Source: Cellulomonas flavigena DSM 20109 (GTDB lineage Bacteria > Actinomycetota > Actinomycetes > Actinomycetales > Cellulomonadaceae). Taken from it: a stretch of DNA of 64,000 nt. The notes beneath the pieces were generated by a model, which was given only the letters and a program-made list of their open reading frames with translations, had not been told where the DNA came from and did not search any database. Made by a program: the position numbers and the translations under genes. The DNA lies in the NCBI RefSeq assembly GCF_000092865.1, contig NC_014151.1:1612001-1676000 (forward strand), in the 5' to 3' direction. Positions 37,919 through 46,762 of this stretch are shown in pieces (within the stretch, counting starts at the first letter, position 1; the number at the start of each line of letters is the position of its first letter).

Positions 37919-38760
37919 TGACGCAGCTCGCCGCACCCCGCAAGACCGGAGCGGGCCGGGACCTCCCGGCCGCGGTCACGGTCGGCGTCGTGCTGCTCGG
38001 TCTCGTCGGCGCGTCGCTGTTCATCCGCAAGGAGGCCTTCGCGGCGCTCGCCGTCATCGCGGTCGCGGCCGCGATGTGGGAGCTCGCGCAGGCCTTCTCG
38101 CGGCGCTCCGTCCACCTGCCGCTCGTGCCGCTGGTCGTCGGATCGGCCGGCATCCTCGTGTCCGCGTACGTCGCGGGGACCGAGGCGCTGTTCGTCGCGT
38201 TCCTGCTGACGGTGGGCGGCGCGGTCGTGTGGCGTGTGCTCGACGGCAGCGGGGAGGCGGCGCTGCGCGACGCGTCGGCCGCGACGTTCGCCGCGGCGTA
38301 CCTGCCGTTCCTCGCCGGGTTCGTCATGCTGCTCCTCGCCGAGCCGGACGGGCCGGCGCGCGTCGCGCTGTTCGTGCTGCTCGCCGTCGCGTGCGACACC
38401 GGTGGCTACGTGGTGGGGTCCCTGCTCGGGCGCCACCCGCTGGCACCGTCCGTGAGCCCCAAGAAGTCGTGGGAGGGCCTGCTCGGCTCCCTCGTGCTCA
38501 CGAGCGTCGTCGGTGTCGTCGGCGTCCAGACGGTCTTCCAGGGCGAACCGCTGGTGGGCGCGCTGCTCGGTGTCGGCGTCGTGGCGAGCGCGACCCTCGG
38601 CGACCTGGCCGAGTCCATGATCAAGCGTGACCTCGAGCTCAAGGACATGGGCCGCCTGCTGCCCGGGCACGGCGGCGTCCTCGACCGCCTCGACTCGCTC
38701 CTGCTCACTGCACCGACCGTGTGGGTGCTCCTCACCGTCCTGCAGCCGGCCGCCGGCTGA
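37918..38760 (+). CDS. cdsA: Phosphatidate cytidylyltransferase
   Basis: A 280-residue integral membrane enzyme (about eight membrane segments) making CDP-diacylglycerol, the precursor of all phospholipids. The CDS signature spans [13 protein letters not shown] (about 180-192) and [18 protein letters not shown] (about 225-242), ending in [15 protein letters not shown]. The ATG overlaps the frr stop. A charged N-terminal stretch of about 20 residues precedes the first membrane segment. Confidence 0.95.
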   Translation: MTQLAAPRKTGAGRDLPAAVTVGVVLLGLVGASLFIRKEAFAALAVIAVAAAMWELAQAFSRRSVHLPLVPLVVGSAGILVSAYVAGTEALFVAFLLTVGGAVVWRVLDGSGEAALRDASAATFAAAYLPFLAGFVMLLLAEPDGPARVALFVLLAVACDTGGYVVGSLLGRHPLAPSVSPKKSWEGLLGSLVLTSVVGVVGVQTVFQGEPLVGALLGVGVVASATLGDLAESMIKRDLELKDMGRLLPGHGGVLDRLDSLLLTAPTVWVLLTVLQPAAG

Positions 38761-38795
38761 ACGCCCCTCACCACCTTCGGAAGGAGGCGCCGACC

Positions 38796-39923
38796 GTGAA
38801 CGCCACCCCCGTACGTCTCCAGCTCACCGCGACCTCCCGCGGAGCCCGCGGCAAGCCGCCGCGTCACTTCGTCGACCTCACCCCCGAGGAGCGCGTGGCG
38901 GCGGTGACGGCGCTCGGCGAGAAGCCGTTCCGCGCCAAGCAGCTCGCGACGCACTACTTCACGCACCTGACGTCGGACGCCGACGCGATGACCGACCTGC
39001 CGAAGGCCAGCCGGGACACGCTCGTCGCCGACCTCTTCCCGGAGCTGCTGACGACGAGCCGCACGCTCACCGCGGACCACGGCACGACGGTCAAGACGCT
39101 GTACCACCTGTTCGACGGTGCCAAGGTCGAGTCGGTGCTCATGCGCTACGCCAACCGCACGACCCTGTGCGTGTCCTCCCAGGCGGGCTGCGGCCTGGCG
39201 TGCTCTTTCTGCGCGACGGGCAAGATGGGCCTGCTGCGCAACCTGTCGACCGCCGAGATCGTCGAGCAGGTGCGGCAGGCGGCCCGCGCGCTGGCGGACG
39301 GCGACGTCCCCGGCGGGCCGACGCGACTGAGCAACGTCGTCTTCATGGGCATGGGCGAACCCCTGGCCAACTACAAGGCCGTCATGGCGACGGTGCGTCG
39401 GCTCGTCGCACCGGCGCCGGACGGCCTCGGGATGTCGGCGCGCAACGTCACGGTGTCGACCGTGGGCCTCGTGCCGGCGATGGACCGGCTCGCCGGCGAG
39501 GGCATTCCCGTGACCCTCGCGCTGTCCCTGCACGCACCGGACGACGAGCTGCGCAGCGAGCTCGTCCCGGTGAACACGCGCTGGAGCGTCGACGAGGCGC
39601 TCGACTCCGCGCGCCGCTACTTCGACGTCACCGGTCGGCGGGTGTCGATCGAGTACGCGCTGATCCGCGACGTCAACGACCACGCGTGGCGCGCGGACCT
39701 GCTGGGCGAGAAGCTCGTCGCCCGCGGCACCGGCTGGGTGCACTGCAACCCGATCCCGCTGAACCCCACACCGGGTTCGCGCTGGACGGCGAGCGATCCG
39801 CAGGTCGAGGCCGAGTTCGTGGCACGCTTGCGAGCGCACGGGGTTCCCACGACGATCCGGGACACCCGCGGCAGCGACATCGACGGCGCGTGCGGCCAGC
39901 TCGCCGCGGAGGAGGACGAGTGA
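38796..39923 (+). CDS. rlmN: Dual-specificity 23S rRNA A2503/tRNA A37 C2-methyltransferase
   Basis: A 375-residue radical-SAM methyltransferase. The cluster-binding CxxxCxxC is in [15 protein letters not shown] (about 126-140). The acceptor cysteine near the C-terminus is in IDGACGQL, and [10 protein letters not shown] and [10 protein letters not shown] complete the fold. RlmN modifies the peptidyl-transferase centre. GTG at 38796 has the strong Shine-Dalgarno AAGGAGG nine bases upstream. The stop overlaps the next gene's GTG. Confidence 0.96.
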   Translation: MNATPVRLQLTATSRGARGKPPRHFVDLTPEERVAAVTALGEKPFRAKQLATHYFTHLTSDADAMTDLPKASRDTLVADLFPELLTTSRTLTADHGTTVKTLYHLFDGAKVESVLMRYANRTTLCVSSQAGCGLACSFCATGKMGLLRNLSTAEIVEQVRQAARALADGDVPGGPTRLSNVVFMGMGEPLANYKAVMATVRRLVAPAPDGLGMSARNVTVSTVGLVPAMDRLAGEGIPVTLALSLHAPDDELRSELVPVNTRWSVDEALDSARRYFDVTGRRVSIEYALIRDVNDHAWRADLLGEKLVARGTGWVHCNPIPLNPTPGSRWTASDPQVEAEFVARLRAHGVPTTIRDTRGSDIDGACGQLAAEEDE

Positions 39924-40474
39924 GCGACGGCATGTTCCGCACGGTCTCCGGGCTGCGTCGCGGTTACGACCCGGACGAGGTCGACGAGTTCTTCGCTCAC
40001 GCGCGCTCGGTGTACGAGCAGGGACCAGCGACGGCGCTCTCGGGCACCGACGTCCGCCAGGTGGCGTTCGACCTGGTCCGCGGCGGGTACGTGACCGCAG
40101 CGGTCGATGCGGCCCTCGACCGGCTCGAGGCCGCGTTCGTCGCGCGTCACCGCTCGCAGTTCGTCGCGGAGCGCGGGCAGGCCGCGTGGATGGAGCACCT
40201 GGGCACCCAGGCGCGCACGCTGTACGGCCGCCTCGGGCGCCCCGACGGTGACCGTTTCGCGCCCCCCGAGGGTCGCAAGCCCGGGTACGAGCCGGCGGAC
40301 GTCGACGAGCTGTGCCACCGACTCGTCGCGTACTTCGACACCGGGGCGCCCCTGACGGCTGCCGAGGTGCGGGCCACCACCTTCCGGCGCCGCAACGGGC
40401 GCAACGGCTACGCGGAGGGACCCGTCGACGCGTTCGTCGCGCGCGCGGTCGAGGTCCTGCTCGGCGTCGAGTGA
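39920..40474 (+). CDS. DivIVA-domain repeat protein
   Basis: A 184-residue protein with two copies of a DivIVA-like opening motif: [17 protein letters not shown] (about 12-28) and [17 protein letters not shown] (about 112-128). Each is followed by an acidic/hydrophobic block and a [11 protein letters not shown] / [11 protein letters not shown] segment (about 41-51 and 138-148). The repeat structure implies internal duplication. No long coiled coil follows, unlike true DivIVA/Wag31, so it is a short relative. Role unknown; possibly polar or divisome related. GTGA overlap with rlmN indicates coupling. Confidence 0.75.
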   Translation: MSDGMFRTVSGLRRGYDPDEVDEFFAHARSVYEQGPATALSGTDVRQVAFDLVRGGYVTAAVDAALDRLEAAFVARHRSQFVAERGQAAWMEHLGTQARTLYGRLGRPDGDRFAPPEGRKPGYEPADVDELCHRLVAYFDTGAPLTAAEVRATTFRRRNGRNGYAEGPVDAFVARAVEVLLGVE

Positions 40475-40496
40475 GCACCACCCTCGGGGCGCGCGC

Positions 40497-41651
40497 ATGA
40501 GCCGGTCGGTCGTCGTGCTGGGCTCCACCGGCTCGATCGGCACCCAGGCGCTCGAGATCATGGGCCCGCGCGCGGGCGACTTCAGCGTGGCGGGCCTCTC
40601 GGCCGGCGGCGCCCACGTCGACCTGCTCGTGGCGCAGGCGCGTGCGCACGCCGTGCCGGTCGTCGCGGTGGCCGACACCGCCGCGGCAGCCGCGGTCCGC
40701 GAGGCGCTCCCGGGCACGCGAGTGCTGGCCGGGCCCGACGCGGCGGCCGAGCTCGCCGCGTCCGGCGCCGACGTCGTCCTCAACGGGATCACGGGATCGG
40801 TCGGCCTGCTGCCCACGCTCGCAGCGTTGCGCGCCGGCAGCACGTTGGCGCTCGCGAACAAGGAGTCCCTCGTGGTCGGCGGTGCGCTCGTGCACGCCGC
40901 CGCGGTCCGGCCCGACCAGATCGTGCCGGTGGACTCCGAGCACTCGGCCATCGCGCAGGCGTTGCGCTCGGGCAGCGAGCGAGAGGTGCGCCGGCTGGTG
41001 CTCACGGCGTCCGGTGGTCCGTTCCGCGGGTGGACGGCCGAGCAGGTCCGCACCGCGACCCCGCAGCAGGCCCTCGCGCACCCGACGTGGTCGATGGGCC
41101 CGGTCGTCACGGTGAACTCGGCGAGCCTGATGAACAAGGGTCTCGAGCTGATCGAGGCGCACCTGCTGTTCGGCGTCCCGGTGGAGCGGATCGCGGTGGT
41201 GGTGCACCCCCAGTCCGTCGTCCATTCGATGGTCGAGTTCGTCGACGGCTCGACGATCGCGCAGGCCTCGCCGCCGGACATGCGGCTGCCGATCGCGCTC
41301 GGTCTGGCGTGGCCCGACCGCGTGCCCGGCGCAGCGTCGGCGTGCGACTGGACGACGGCGACGTCGTGGACGTTCGAGCCGCTGGACGAGGACGTGTTCC
41401 CGGCGGTGGGCCTCGCACGCCGGGCGCTCGCGGCGTCGGCCACGCACCCGGCGGTCTACAACGCCGCGAACGAGGAGTGCGTGGACGCGTTCCTCTCGGG
41501 GCGCATCGGCTTCGGGCAGGTCGTCGACACGGTGGCGTCGGTGCTGGACGAGCACGACGGGACCCCTGCCGGGTCGCTGACCCTCGACGCGGTGCTCGCG
41601 GCCGAGCGGTGGGCGCGCACGCGCGCGCACGAGGTGCTCGCCACCGGCTGA
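40497..41651 (+). CDS. dxr: 1-deoxy-D-xylulose 5-phosphate reductoisomerase
   Basis: A 384-residue NADPH-dependent enzyme making MEP, the committed step of isoprenoid synthesis by the MEP pathway. NADPH loop [12 protein letters not shown] (about 8-19), NKESLVVGG, the metal and substrate residues in [12 protein letters not shown] (about 141-152) and [11 protein letters not shown] (about 163-173) are intact. ispG of the same pathway lies 11 kb downstream, separated by the polyamine block. No clear Shine-Dalgarno precedes the ATG at 40497. Confidence 0.96.
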   Translation: MSRSVVVLGSTGSIGTQALEIMGPRAGDFSVAGLSAGGAHVDLLVAQARAHAVPVVAVADTAAAAAVREALPGTRVLAGPDAAAELAASGADVVLNGITGSVGLLPTLAALRAGSTLALANKESLVVGGALVHAAAVRPDQIVPVDSEHSAIAQALRSGSEREVRRLVLTASGGPFRGWTAEQVRTATPQQALAHPTWSMGPVVTVNSASLMNKGLELIEAHLLFGVPVERIAVVVHPQSVVHSMVEFVDGSTIAQASPPDMRLPIALGLAWPDRVPGAASACDWTTATSWTFEPLDEDVFPAVGLARRALAASATHPAVYNAANEECVDAFLSGRIGFGQVVDTVASVLDEHDGTPAGSLTLDAVLAAERWARTRAHEVLATG

Positions 41652-41665
41652 CCGCCTCGCGTCGC

Positions 41666-43054
41666 TCAGCCTCCGGTCAGCGGTGCCAGCGCGGGCTGCA
41701 GGCGGCTCGTGCGTCCGGTCCGTCGCTCGGTGCGGTCCGACCAGGTGGTGGCCCACCGGGCCGCGGTGATCCCTGCCCAGCGCAGCGGCTCCGGCTCCCA
41801 GGCCGGCGAGCGGTGGCCCACCCAGGGCAGCCGGGTGAGCGCGGAGTCGGCTCCGGTGACCAGGTCCGCGAGAGTCCGCCCGGCGAGGTTCGATGCCGCG
41901 ACCCCGTCGCCTACGTATCCTCCGGCCCACCCGATCCCCGTGTCGCGGTCCAGCCCCACGGACGGGTGCCAGTCGCGGGGGACGCCCAGCGGCCCGCCCC
42001 ACGTGTGCGTCACCGCGTGGTCGGCGACCTGCGGGAACAGCTCGACGAGCGCGCGGCGCAGGTGCGCGTGCACGCGGGGCACGCGGTCGTGCTCGGGCGC
42101 GACGCCCGCCCCCAGGTGGTACGGCGCGCCGCGTCCCCCGAACGCGAGGCGGTCGTCCGCCGTGCGCTGCCCGTAGACGACGAGGTGACGGGCGTCGGTG
42201 AACGTCTCGCCCCGCTCGAGCCCGATCTGCGCCCACACGTCCGCGGGCAGCGGCTCGGTGGCGATCATCAGCGAGTACACGGGGACGACGTGCGGTCGGC
42301 CGCGGGTCAGCCCCGCCGTCCACGCCTCGGTCGCGCGCACCACCCAGCGGCACCGCGCCGTCCCGCGGTCGGTGACGACCGCTCGCGGGGAGACGCGCAG
42401 CGCGCGCGTGCCCTCGGCGATGCGGGCTCCGCGCTGCTCGACGACCCGTGCGAGCCCGTGCGCGAGCCGCGCGGGCTGCAGACGCGCGCAGTCGGGGGTC
42501 CACGCACCGGCGAGCACGCCCGACGCGCGCACGTGCTCCGCGACGCCGTCGGGGTCGAGGAGGTGGGCCTCGTCGCCCCAGCGCTGCGCCTGCGCGACCT
42601 CCTCGGCGACCCGCTCGACCTGCGGTGCCGTGCGGGCCAGCGTGACGGTGCCGCCGTACCGGAAGTCGCAGTCGACCTGCTCGGCAGCGACGACGCCGCC
42701 GACCTCGACCACGGTGTCCCGCAGGGCGGCCCGCATCGCGTGCGTCGCGTCGGCGCCGTGACGACGCGCGAGCGCGTCGGCGCCGACGGGGAACAGCGCC
42801 GAGCACCAGCCGCCGTTGCGCCCGCTGGCGCCGTACCCGGCGACGTGCGCGTCGACGACGAGCACGTCGAGCGAGGGGTCGACCTCGAGCAGGTAGTACG
42901 CGGTCCACAGGCCGGTGTAGCCACCGCCGACCACGACGACGTCCGCGGTCGTGTCGCCGTCCAGGGGTGGGCGGGGGTGCCCGGCGTCCGGGTCGTCGGC
43001 CACGACCTGGTCCCACCACAGGGAGACGTCCGCGAGGGTCACAGGCGCGCCCAT
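41666..43054 (-). CDS. FAD-dependent amine/amino acid oxidase (DAO family, PuuB-like)
   Basis: A 462-residue flavoprotein. The dinucleotide motif VVVVGGGYTGLWTAYYL (about 38-54) and GASGRNGGWCSALFP (about 74-88) are those of the glycine oxidase/gamma-glutamylputrescine oxidase branch; the second FAD contact is GWAGGYVGDGVAASN near the C-terminus. It probably oxidises an amine to an aldehyde with release of ammonia and peroxide. A glutamylputrescine synthetase (PuuA), expected if it were PuuB, is not in the window. The ATG at 43054 overlaps the aminotransferase by 16 bp; GTG at 43042 would give a GTGA overlap. Confidence 0.85.
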   Translation of the reverse strand: MGAPVTLADVSLWWDQVVADDPDAGHPRPPLDGDTTADVVVVGGGYTGLWTAYYLLEVDPSLDVLVVDAHVAGYGASGRNGGWCSALFPVGADALARRHGADATHAMRAALRDTVVEVGGVVAAEQVDCDFRYGGTVTLARTAPQVERVAEEVAQAQRWGDEAHLLDPDGVAEHVRASGVLAGAWTPDCARLQPARLAHGLARVVEQRGARIAEGTRALRVSPRAVVTDRGTARCRWVVRATEAWTAGLTRGRPHVVPVYSLMIATEPLPADVWAQIGLERGETFTDARHLVVYGQRTADDRLAFGGRGAPYHLGAGVAPEHDRVPRVHAHLRRALVELFPQVADHAVTHTWGGPLGVPRDWHPSVGLDRDTGIGWAGGYVGDGVAASNLAGRTLADLVTGADSALTRLPWVGHRSPAWEPEPLRWAGITAARWATTWSDRTERRTGRTSRLQPALAPLTGG

Positions 43055-44415
43055 GCGTCGGTGAGGACACCCCGCAGGATCTGCTCGATCTCGTCGAACT
43101 GCGCGGGCCCGCACGTCAGGGGAGGTGCGAGCTGGACGACGGGGTCGCCGCGGTCGTCGGCGCGGCAGTACAGGCCTGCGTCGTAGAGCGCGGGGGTCAG
43201 GAAGCCGCGCAGCAGCCGCTCGGACTCGTCGTCGTCGAACGTCTCGCGGGTGACCTTGTCCTTCACCAGCTCGATCCCGTAGAAGAAGCCCTCGCCGCGC
43301 ACGTCGCCGACGATCGGCAGGTCGAGGAGCCGCTCGAGGGCGGCACGCAGCACAGGGGCGTTCTCGTGGACGTGGTCCACGACGCCCTCGGCCTCGAAGA
43401 GGTCGAGGTTGGCCATGGCGACGGCGGCCGACACGGGGTGGCCGCCGAACGTGTAGCCGTGCGCGAAGCTCGTGGTGCCGCGTGCGAACGGCTCGTAGAC
43501 GCGGTCGGACACGAGGCACGCGCCGATCGGCGAGTAGCCCGAGGTCATGCCCTTCGCGCACGTGATCATGTCGGGCTGGTAGCCCAGGTCGTCACACGCG
43601 AAGATCGACCCGATGCGACCGAACGCGCAGATGACCTCGTCGGACACGAGCAGCACGTCGTGCTCGTCGCAGATCTCGCGCACGCGCTCGAAGTACCCGG
43701 GCGGGGGCGGGAAGCACCCGCCGGCGTTCTGCACGGGCTCGAGGAACACGGCGGCGACGGTCTCGGGGCCCTCGAACTCGATGGCCTCGGCGACACGGTC
43801 CGCAGCCCAGCGGCCGAAGGCCTTCGGGTCGTCGCGCAGTGCCTCGGGCGCGCGGTACGCGTTGGTGTTGGGCACCTTGTGCGCGCCGGGCACGAGCGGC
43901 TCGAACGGCGCCTTGAGCTCGGGCAGCCCGGTGATCGCCAGCGCCCCCTGCGTCGTGCCGTGGTAGGCCACGGCACGCGAGACGACCTTGTGCTTGCCCG
44001 GGCGGCCCCGCAGCTTCCAGTACTGCTTGGCGAGCTTCCACGCCGTCTCGACGGCCTCGCCGCCGCCGGTCGTGAAGAACACGCGGTTGACGTCGCCCGG
44101 CGCGTGCGACGCGAGGCGCTCGGCCAGGTCGATCGCCTGCGGGTGCGCGTACGACCACACCGGGAAGAACGCGAGCTCGCGGGCCTGGGCGGCCGCGGCG
44201 GCGGCCAGTTCCTCGCGCCCGTGGCCGAGCTGCACGACGAACAGGCCGGACAGGCCGTCGATCAGCCGGTGCCCGTCCGCGTCCCAGACGTGGTGGCCCT
44301 CGCCCCGCACGATCGTGGGAACGCCCTGCGCCCACGCGCTCTGCCGCGTGAAGTGGCCCCACAGGTGGTCACGGGCAGCGCTCTGGCGGTCGGTGCCGCG
44401 CGGTGTGGTGCTCAT
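43039..44415 (-). CDS. Class III aminotransferase, probable putrescine/omega-amine--pyruvate transaminase
   Basis: A 458-residue PLP enzyme. The PLP-binding lysine is in TCAKGMTSGYSPIGA (about 283-297), the aspartate in LLVSDEVICAFGRIG (about 252-266), and FFTTGGGEAVETAWKL marks the phosphate cup (about 114-129). Overall it resembles SpuC-type polyamine:pyruvate transaminases, which convert putrescine to 4-aminobutanal. The neighbouring aldehyde dehydrogenase and polyamine importer support this substrate. ATG at 44415 overlaps the regulator stop (ATGA), so regulator, transaminase and oxidase form one operon. Confidence 0.88.
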   Translation of the reverse strand: MSTTPRGTDRQSAARDHLWGHFTRQSAWAQGVPTIVRGEGHHVWDADGHRLIDGLSGLFVVQLGHGREELAAAAAAQARELAFFPVWSYAHPQAIDLAERLASHAPGDVNRVFFTTGGGEAVETAWKLAKQYWKLRGRPGKHKVVSRAVAYHGTTQGALAITGLPELKAPFEPLVPGAHKVPNTNAYRAPEALRDDPKAFGRWAADRVAEAIEFEGPETVAAVFLEPVQNAGGCFPPPPGYFERVREICDEHDVLLVSDEVICAFGRIGSIFACDDLGYQPDMITCAKGMTSGYSPIGACLVSDRVYEPFARGTTSFAHGYTFGGHPVSAAVAMANLDLFEAEGVVDHVHENAPVLRAALERLLDLPIVGDVRGEGFFYGIELVKDKVTRETFDDDESERLLRGFLTPALYDAGLYCRADDRGDPVVQLAPPLTCGPAQFDEIEQILRGVLTDAWARL

Positions 44416-44879
44416 CGGGTTCCCCAGTTGTAGAGCTGCTTGTGCAGCCGCAGGTACACGAACGTCTCGGTGCTGCGGACCCCGGGCAAGGCCCGCACCC
44501 GCTCGTTGAGCAGCGCGAGGAGGTGCTCGTCGTCCTCGCACACGACCTCGACGAGCACGTCGAAGGACCCCGCGGTGACGACGACGTAGTCGACCTCGGG
44601 CACGGCCGCGACGCGCTCGGCGAGCTCGTTGAGGTCGCCGTCGGCACGGATCCCGATCATCGCCTGGCGGCGGAACCCGACCTGCAGCGGGTCGGTCACG
44701 GCGACGATCTGGATGACGCCCGACTCCTGCAGGCGCTGGACACGCTGACGCACGGCCGCCTCGGACAGGCCGACGGCCTTGCCGATCGTGGCGTACGGAC
44801 GGCGTCCGTCCTCCTGCAGCTGCTCGATGATCCCCTTGGCCGCCGCGTCGAGCACGACGGCGCGGTCACGCTGCGTCAT
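44412..44879 (-). CDS. Lrp/AsnC family transcriptional regulator
   Basis: A 155-residue regulator. N-terminal helix-turn-helix (KGIIEQLQEDGRRPYATIG; LSEAAVRQRVQRLQESGVI) and a C-terminal RAM ligand domain (VAAVPEVDYVVVTAGSFDVL). It is divergent to the aldehyde dehydrogenase gene and first in the minus-strand operon, so it probably senses an amine or amino acid and controls both. I chose ATG 44879, preceded by CACGAT seven bases upstream (leaderless pattern); GTG at 44900 is an alternative adding seven residues. Confidence 0.9.
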   Translation of the reverse strand: MTQRDRAVVLDAAAKGIIEQLQEDGRRPYATIGKAVGLSEAAVRQRVQRLQESGVIQIVAVTDPLQVGFRRQAMIGIRADGDLNELAERVAAVPEVDYVVVTAGSFDVLVEVVCEDDEHLLALLNERVRALPGVRSTETFVYLRLHKQLYNWGTR

Positions 44880-44934
44880 GGAGTCGATCGTGGTGGTCAC
44901 ACCCCGGCCGAGGCAAGTGATTCCGTGTTGCCAT

Positions 44935-44975
44935 CGCGTGTCGACACGCGGATCCGCGTCCCGACCGCGTGTCGA
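44935..44975. promoter_or_regulatory. Repeated operator between the Lrp-type gene and the aldehyde dehydrogenase
   Basis: The divergent gap contains the perfect 16-bp palindrome CGCGTGTCGACACGCG (44935-44950). Its half-sequence CGCGTGTCGA recurs exactly at 44966-44975, 31 bp from the first copy, i.e. about three DNA turns. GATTCC and GGAATC flank the whole at about 44919 and 44978. Same-face repeats of this kind suit a multimeric Lrp-type protein. The regulator next door is the obvious candidate. Confidence 0.6.
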
Positions 44976-45083
44976 TCATGGAATCCGGTGCGAGCAGGCC
45001 GGAGTGCTACCGCCGGCGGGGCCGTCCCGCTACGGTTCCCGGGACGAACCGCCGCACACCGGGCGTCACCCAGGAGGAGGACC

Positions 45084-46526
45084 GTGACCGAGCACGCGCC
45101 GATCGAGCTCAGCAACGTCGTCGACGGGAAGGACGTCCCGGCGCGTGACGGCGCGACCACGGCCGTCGTCGACCCGAGCACCGGTCAGGAGTATGCGCGT
45201 GCGCCGCTGAGCGGGTCCGCCGACGTCGAGGCCGCCTACGCCGCGGCCGACCGGGCCGCCGCGGGCTGGGCGCGCACGACCCCGGCGGCGCGGCAGTCGG
45301 CGCTGCTCGCCCTGGCCGACCTCGTGGACGCGCACGCCGACGAGCTCGTCGCCGCCGAGTCGCGCAACACCGGCAAGCCGCTGCACCTGACCGCGACCGA
45401 CGAGGTGCCGCCGTGCGCCGACCAGCTGCGCTTCTTCGCGGGCGCTGCGCGCGTCCTGACGGGGCTGTCGGCGGGCGAGTACCTCGAGGGTCACACGTCC
45501 TGGCTGCGCCGCGAGCCCGTGGGGGTCGTCGGGCAGGTCACGCCGTGGAACTACCCGCTGATGATGGCGGTGTGGAAGATCGCACCGGCGCTCGCGGCCG
45601 GCAACACGGTCGTCCTCAAGCCGTCCGACACCACGCCGGTGACCACGGTGATGCTGGCGCGGCTCGCGGCGCAGGTGCTGCCGCCGGGGGTGCTCAACGT
45701 CGTGTGCGGCGACCGGGACACGGGGCGCGCGCTCGTCGCGCACCCGCGCCCGGACCTCGTGGCGATCACGGGCTCGGTCCGCGCGGGCGCCGAGGTCGCC
45801 CGGGCGGCGGCCGACGGTCTCAAGCGCGTGCACCTCGAGCTCGGGGGCAAGGCGCCGGTGCTCGTCCTCGACGACGCCGACGTCGCCGCGGCGGCGGAGG
45901 GGATCGCGGACGCGGCCTACTACAACGCGGGTCAGGACTGCACGGCGGCGACGCGTGTCCTGGTGCACGCGCGCGTGCGCGACGACCTCGTCGCGGCGCT
46001 CGCGCAGGCCGCACGCTCGCGGCGCACCGGACGCCCGGACGACCCGGACGTGGCCTTCGGGCCGCTGAACAACTCGACGCAGCTCGAGCGCGTGACGGGT
46101 TTCCTCGAGCGGTTGCCGGACCACGCTCGCGTGGTGGTGGGAGGGACGCGGCCGCAGGGCCCGGGGTACTTCCTCGAGGCGACGGTCGTCGAGGGCCTGC
46201 GGCAGCAGGACGAGGCCGTGCAGGAGGAGATCTTCGGGCCCGTGGTGACCGTGCAGTCCTTCGGTGACGAGGACGAGGCGCTGCGCCTGGCGAACGACGT
46301 GCGGTACGGCTTGGCGGCGTCGGTGTGGACACGGGACCACGCCCGGGCGCTGCGTCTCTCGCGCGCGCTCGACGTCGGCGTCGTCTGGGTCAACACCCAC
46401 CTGCCCTTCGTCGCGGAGATGCCGCACGGCGGCTTCAAGAGCTCCGGGTACGGCAAGGACCTGTCGCTCTACGGGCTCGAGGAGTACACCCGGCTCAAGC
46501 ACGTGATGTCCGCGTTCGGCGGGTAG
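45084..46526 (+). CDS. Aldehyde dehydrogenase, probable 4-aminobutanal (gamma-aminobutyraldehyde) dehydrogenase
   Basis: A 480-residue NAD(P)-dependent aldehyde dehydrogenase. Signature residues: VTPWNYPLMMAVWK (about 152-165), LELGGKAPVLVLDDA with the general-base Glu (about 251-265) and the catalytic Cys in YNAGQDCTAATRVL (about 280-293). It resembles PatD/KauB-type enzymes acting on aminoaldehydes. With the transaminase it would give putrescine to 4-aminobutanal to GABA. GTG at 45084 has AGGAGGAGG four bases upstream. Divergent from the Lrp-type gene; 236 bp before the importer genes. Confidence 0.9.
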   Translation: MTEHAPIELSNVVDGKDVPARDGATTAVVDPSTGQEYARAPLSGSADVEAAYAAADRAAAGWARTTPAARQSALLALADLVDAHADELVAAESRNTGKPLHLTATDEVPPCADQLRFFAGAARVLTGLSAGEYLEGHTSWLRREPVGVVGQVTPWNYPLMMAVWKIAPALAAGNTVVLKPSDTTPVTTVMLARLAAQVLPPGVLNVVCGDRDTGRALVAHPRPDLVAITGSVRAGAEVARAAADGLKRVHLELGGKAPVLVLDDADVAAAAEGIADAAYYNAGQDCTAATRVLVHARVRDDLVAALAQAARSRRTGRPDDPDVAFGPLNNSTQLERVTGFLERLPDHARVVVGGTRPQGPGYFLEATVVEGLRQQDEAVQEEIFGPVVTVQSFGDEDEALRLANDVRYGLAASVWTRDHARALRLSRALDVGVVWVNTHLPFVAEMPHGGFKSSGYGKDLSLYGLEEYTRLKHVMSAFGG

Positions 46527-46762
46527 CAGGTCGGGACGAGGGGGCGGGTCCGGAGCGTGGGCGGTCGTGTCAGAGGGGTGGGTCACACCCGTAACATGTG
46601 CGCGCCGTCACACCCTCGCACCGCGGTCTCCGTCGTGAATGCTCCGGGACTGCAAACGTTTCGTTGCGCAGGACGTGCGGCGCGACGGATTCCTTGTGCG
46701 GCCACCACCCGGTGCGCCACGATCCACGCGGGCCGCGTCACGGTCCGCGCGAGAGGAGCGAG

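Noticed and set aside
41648-41681. GCTGACCG/CGGTCAGC inverted repeat at the dxr 3' end as a terminator
   Set aside because: Eight-bp arms with an 18-base loop, partly inside both converging genes; too weak to call.
38406-43070. Minus-strand open frame of about 1550 codons spanning cdsA to dxr and beyond
   Set aside because: It is antisense to well-recognised genes (cdsA, rlmN, dxr), has low-complexity Arg/Ala/Gly composition and no recognisable domain; open antisense frames are expected when third codon positions are almost always G or C.
44403-45083. Upstream extension of the aldehyde dehydrogenase frame through the regulator gene
   Set aside because: It would cross the whole Lrp-type gene and its operator; GTG 45084 has AGGAGGAGG and starts at the family N-terminus.
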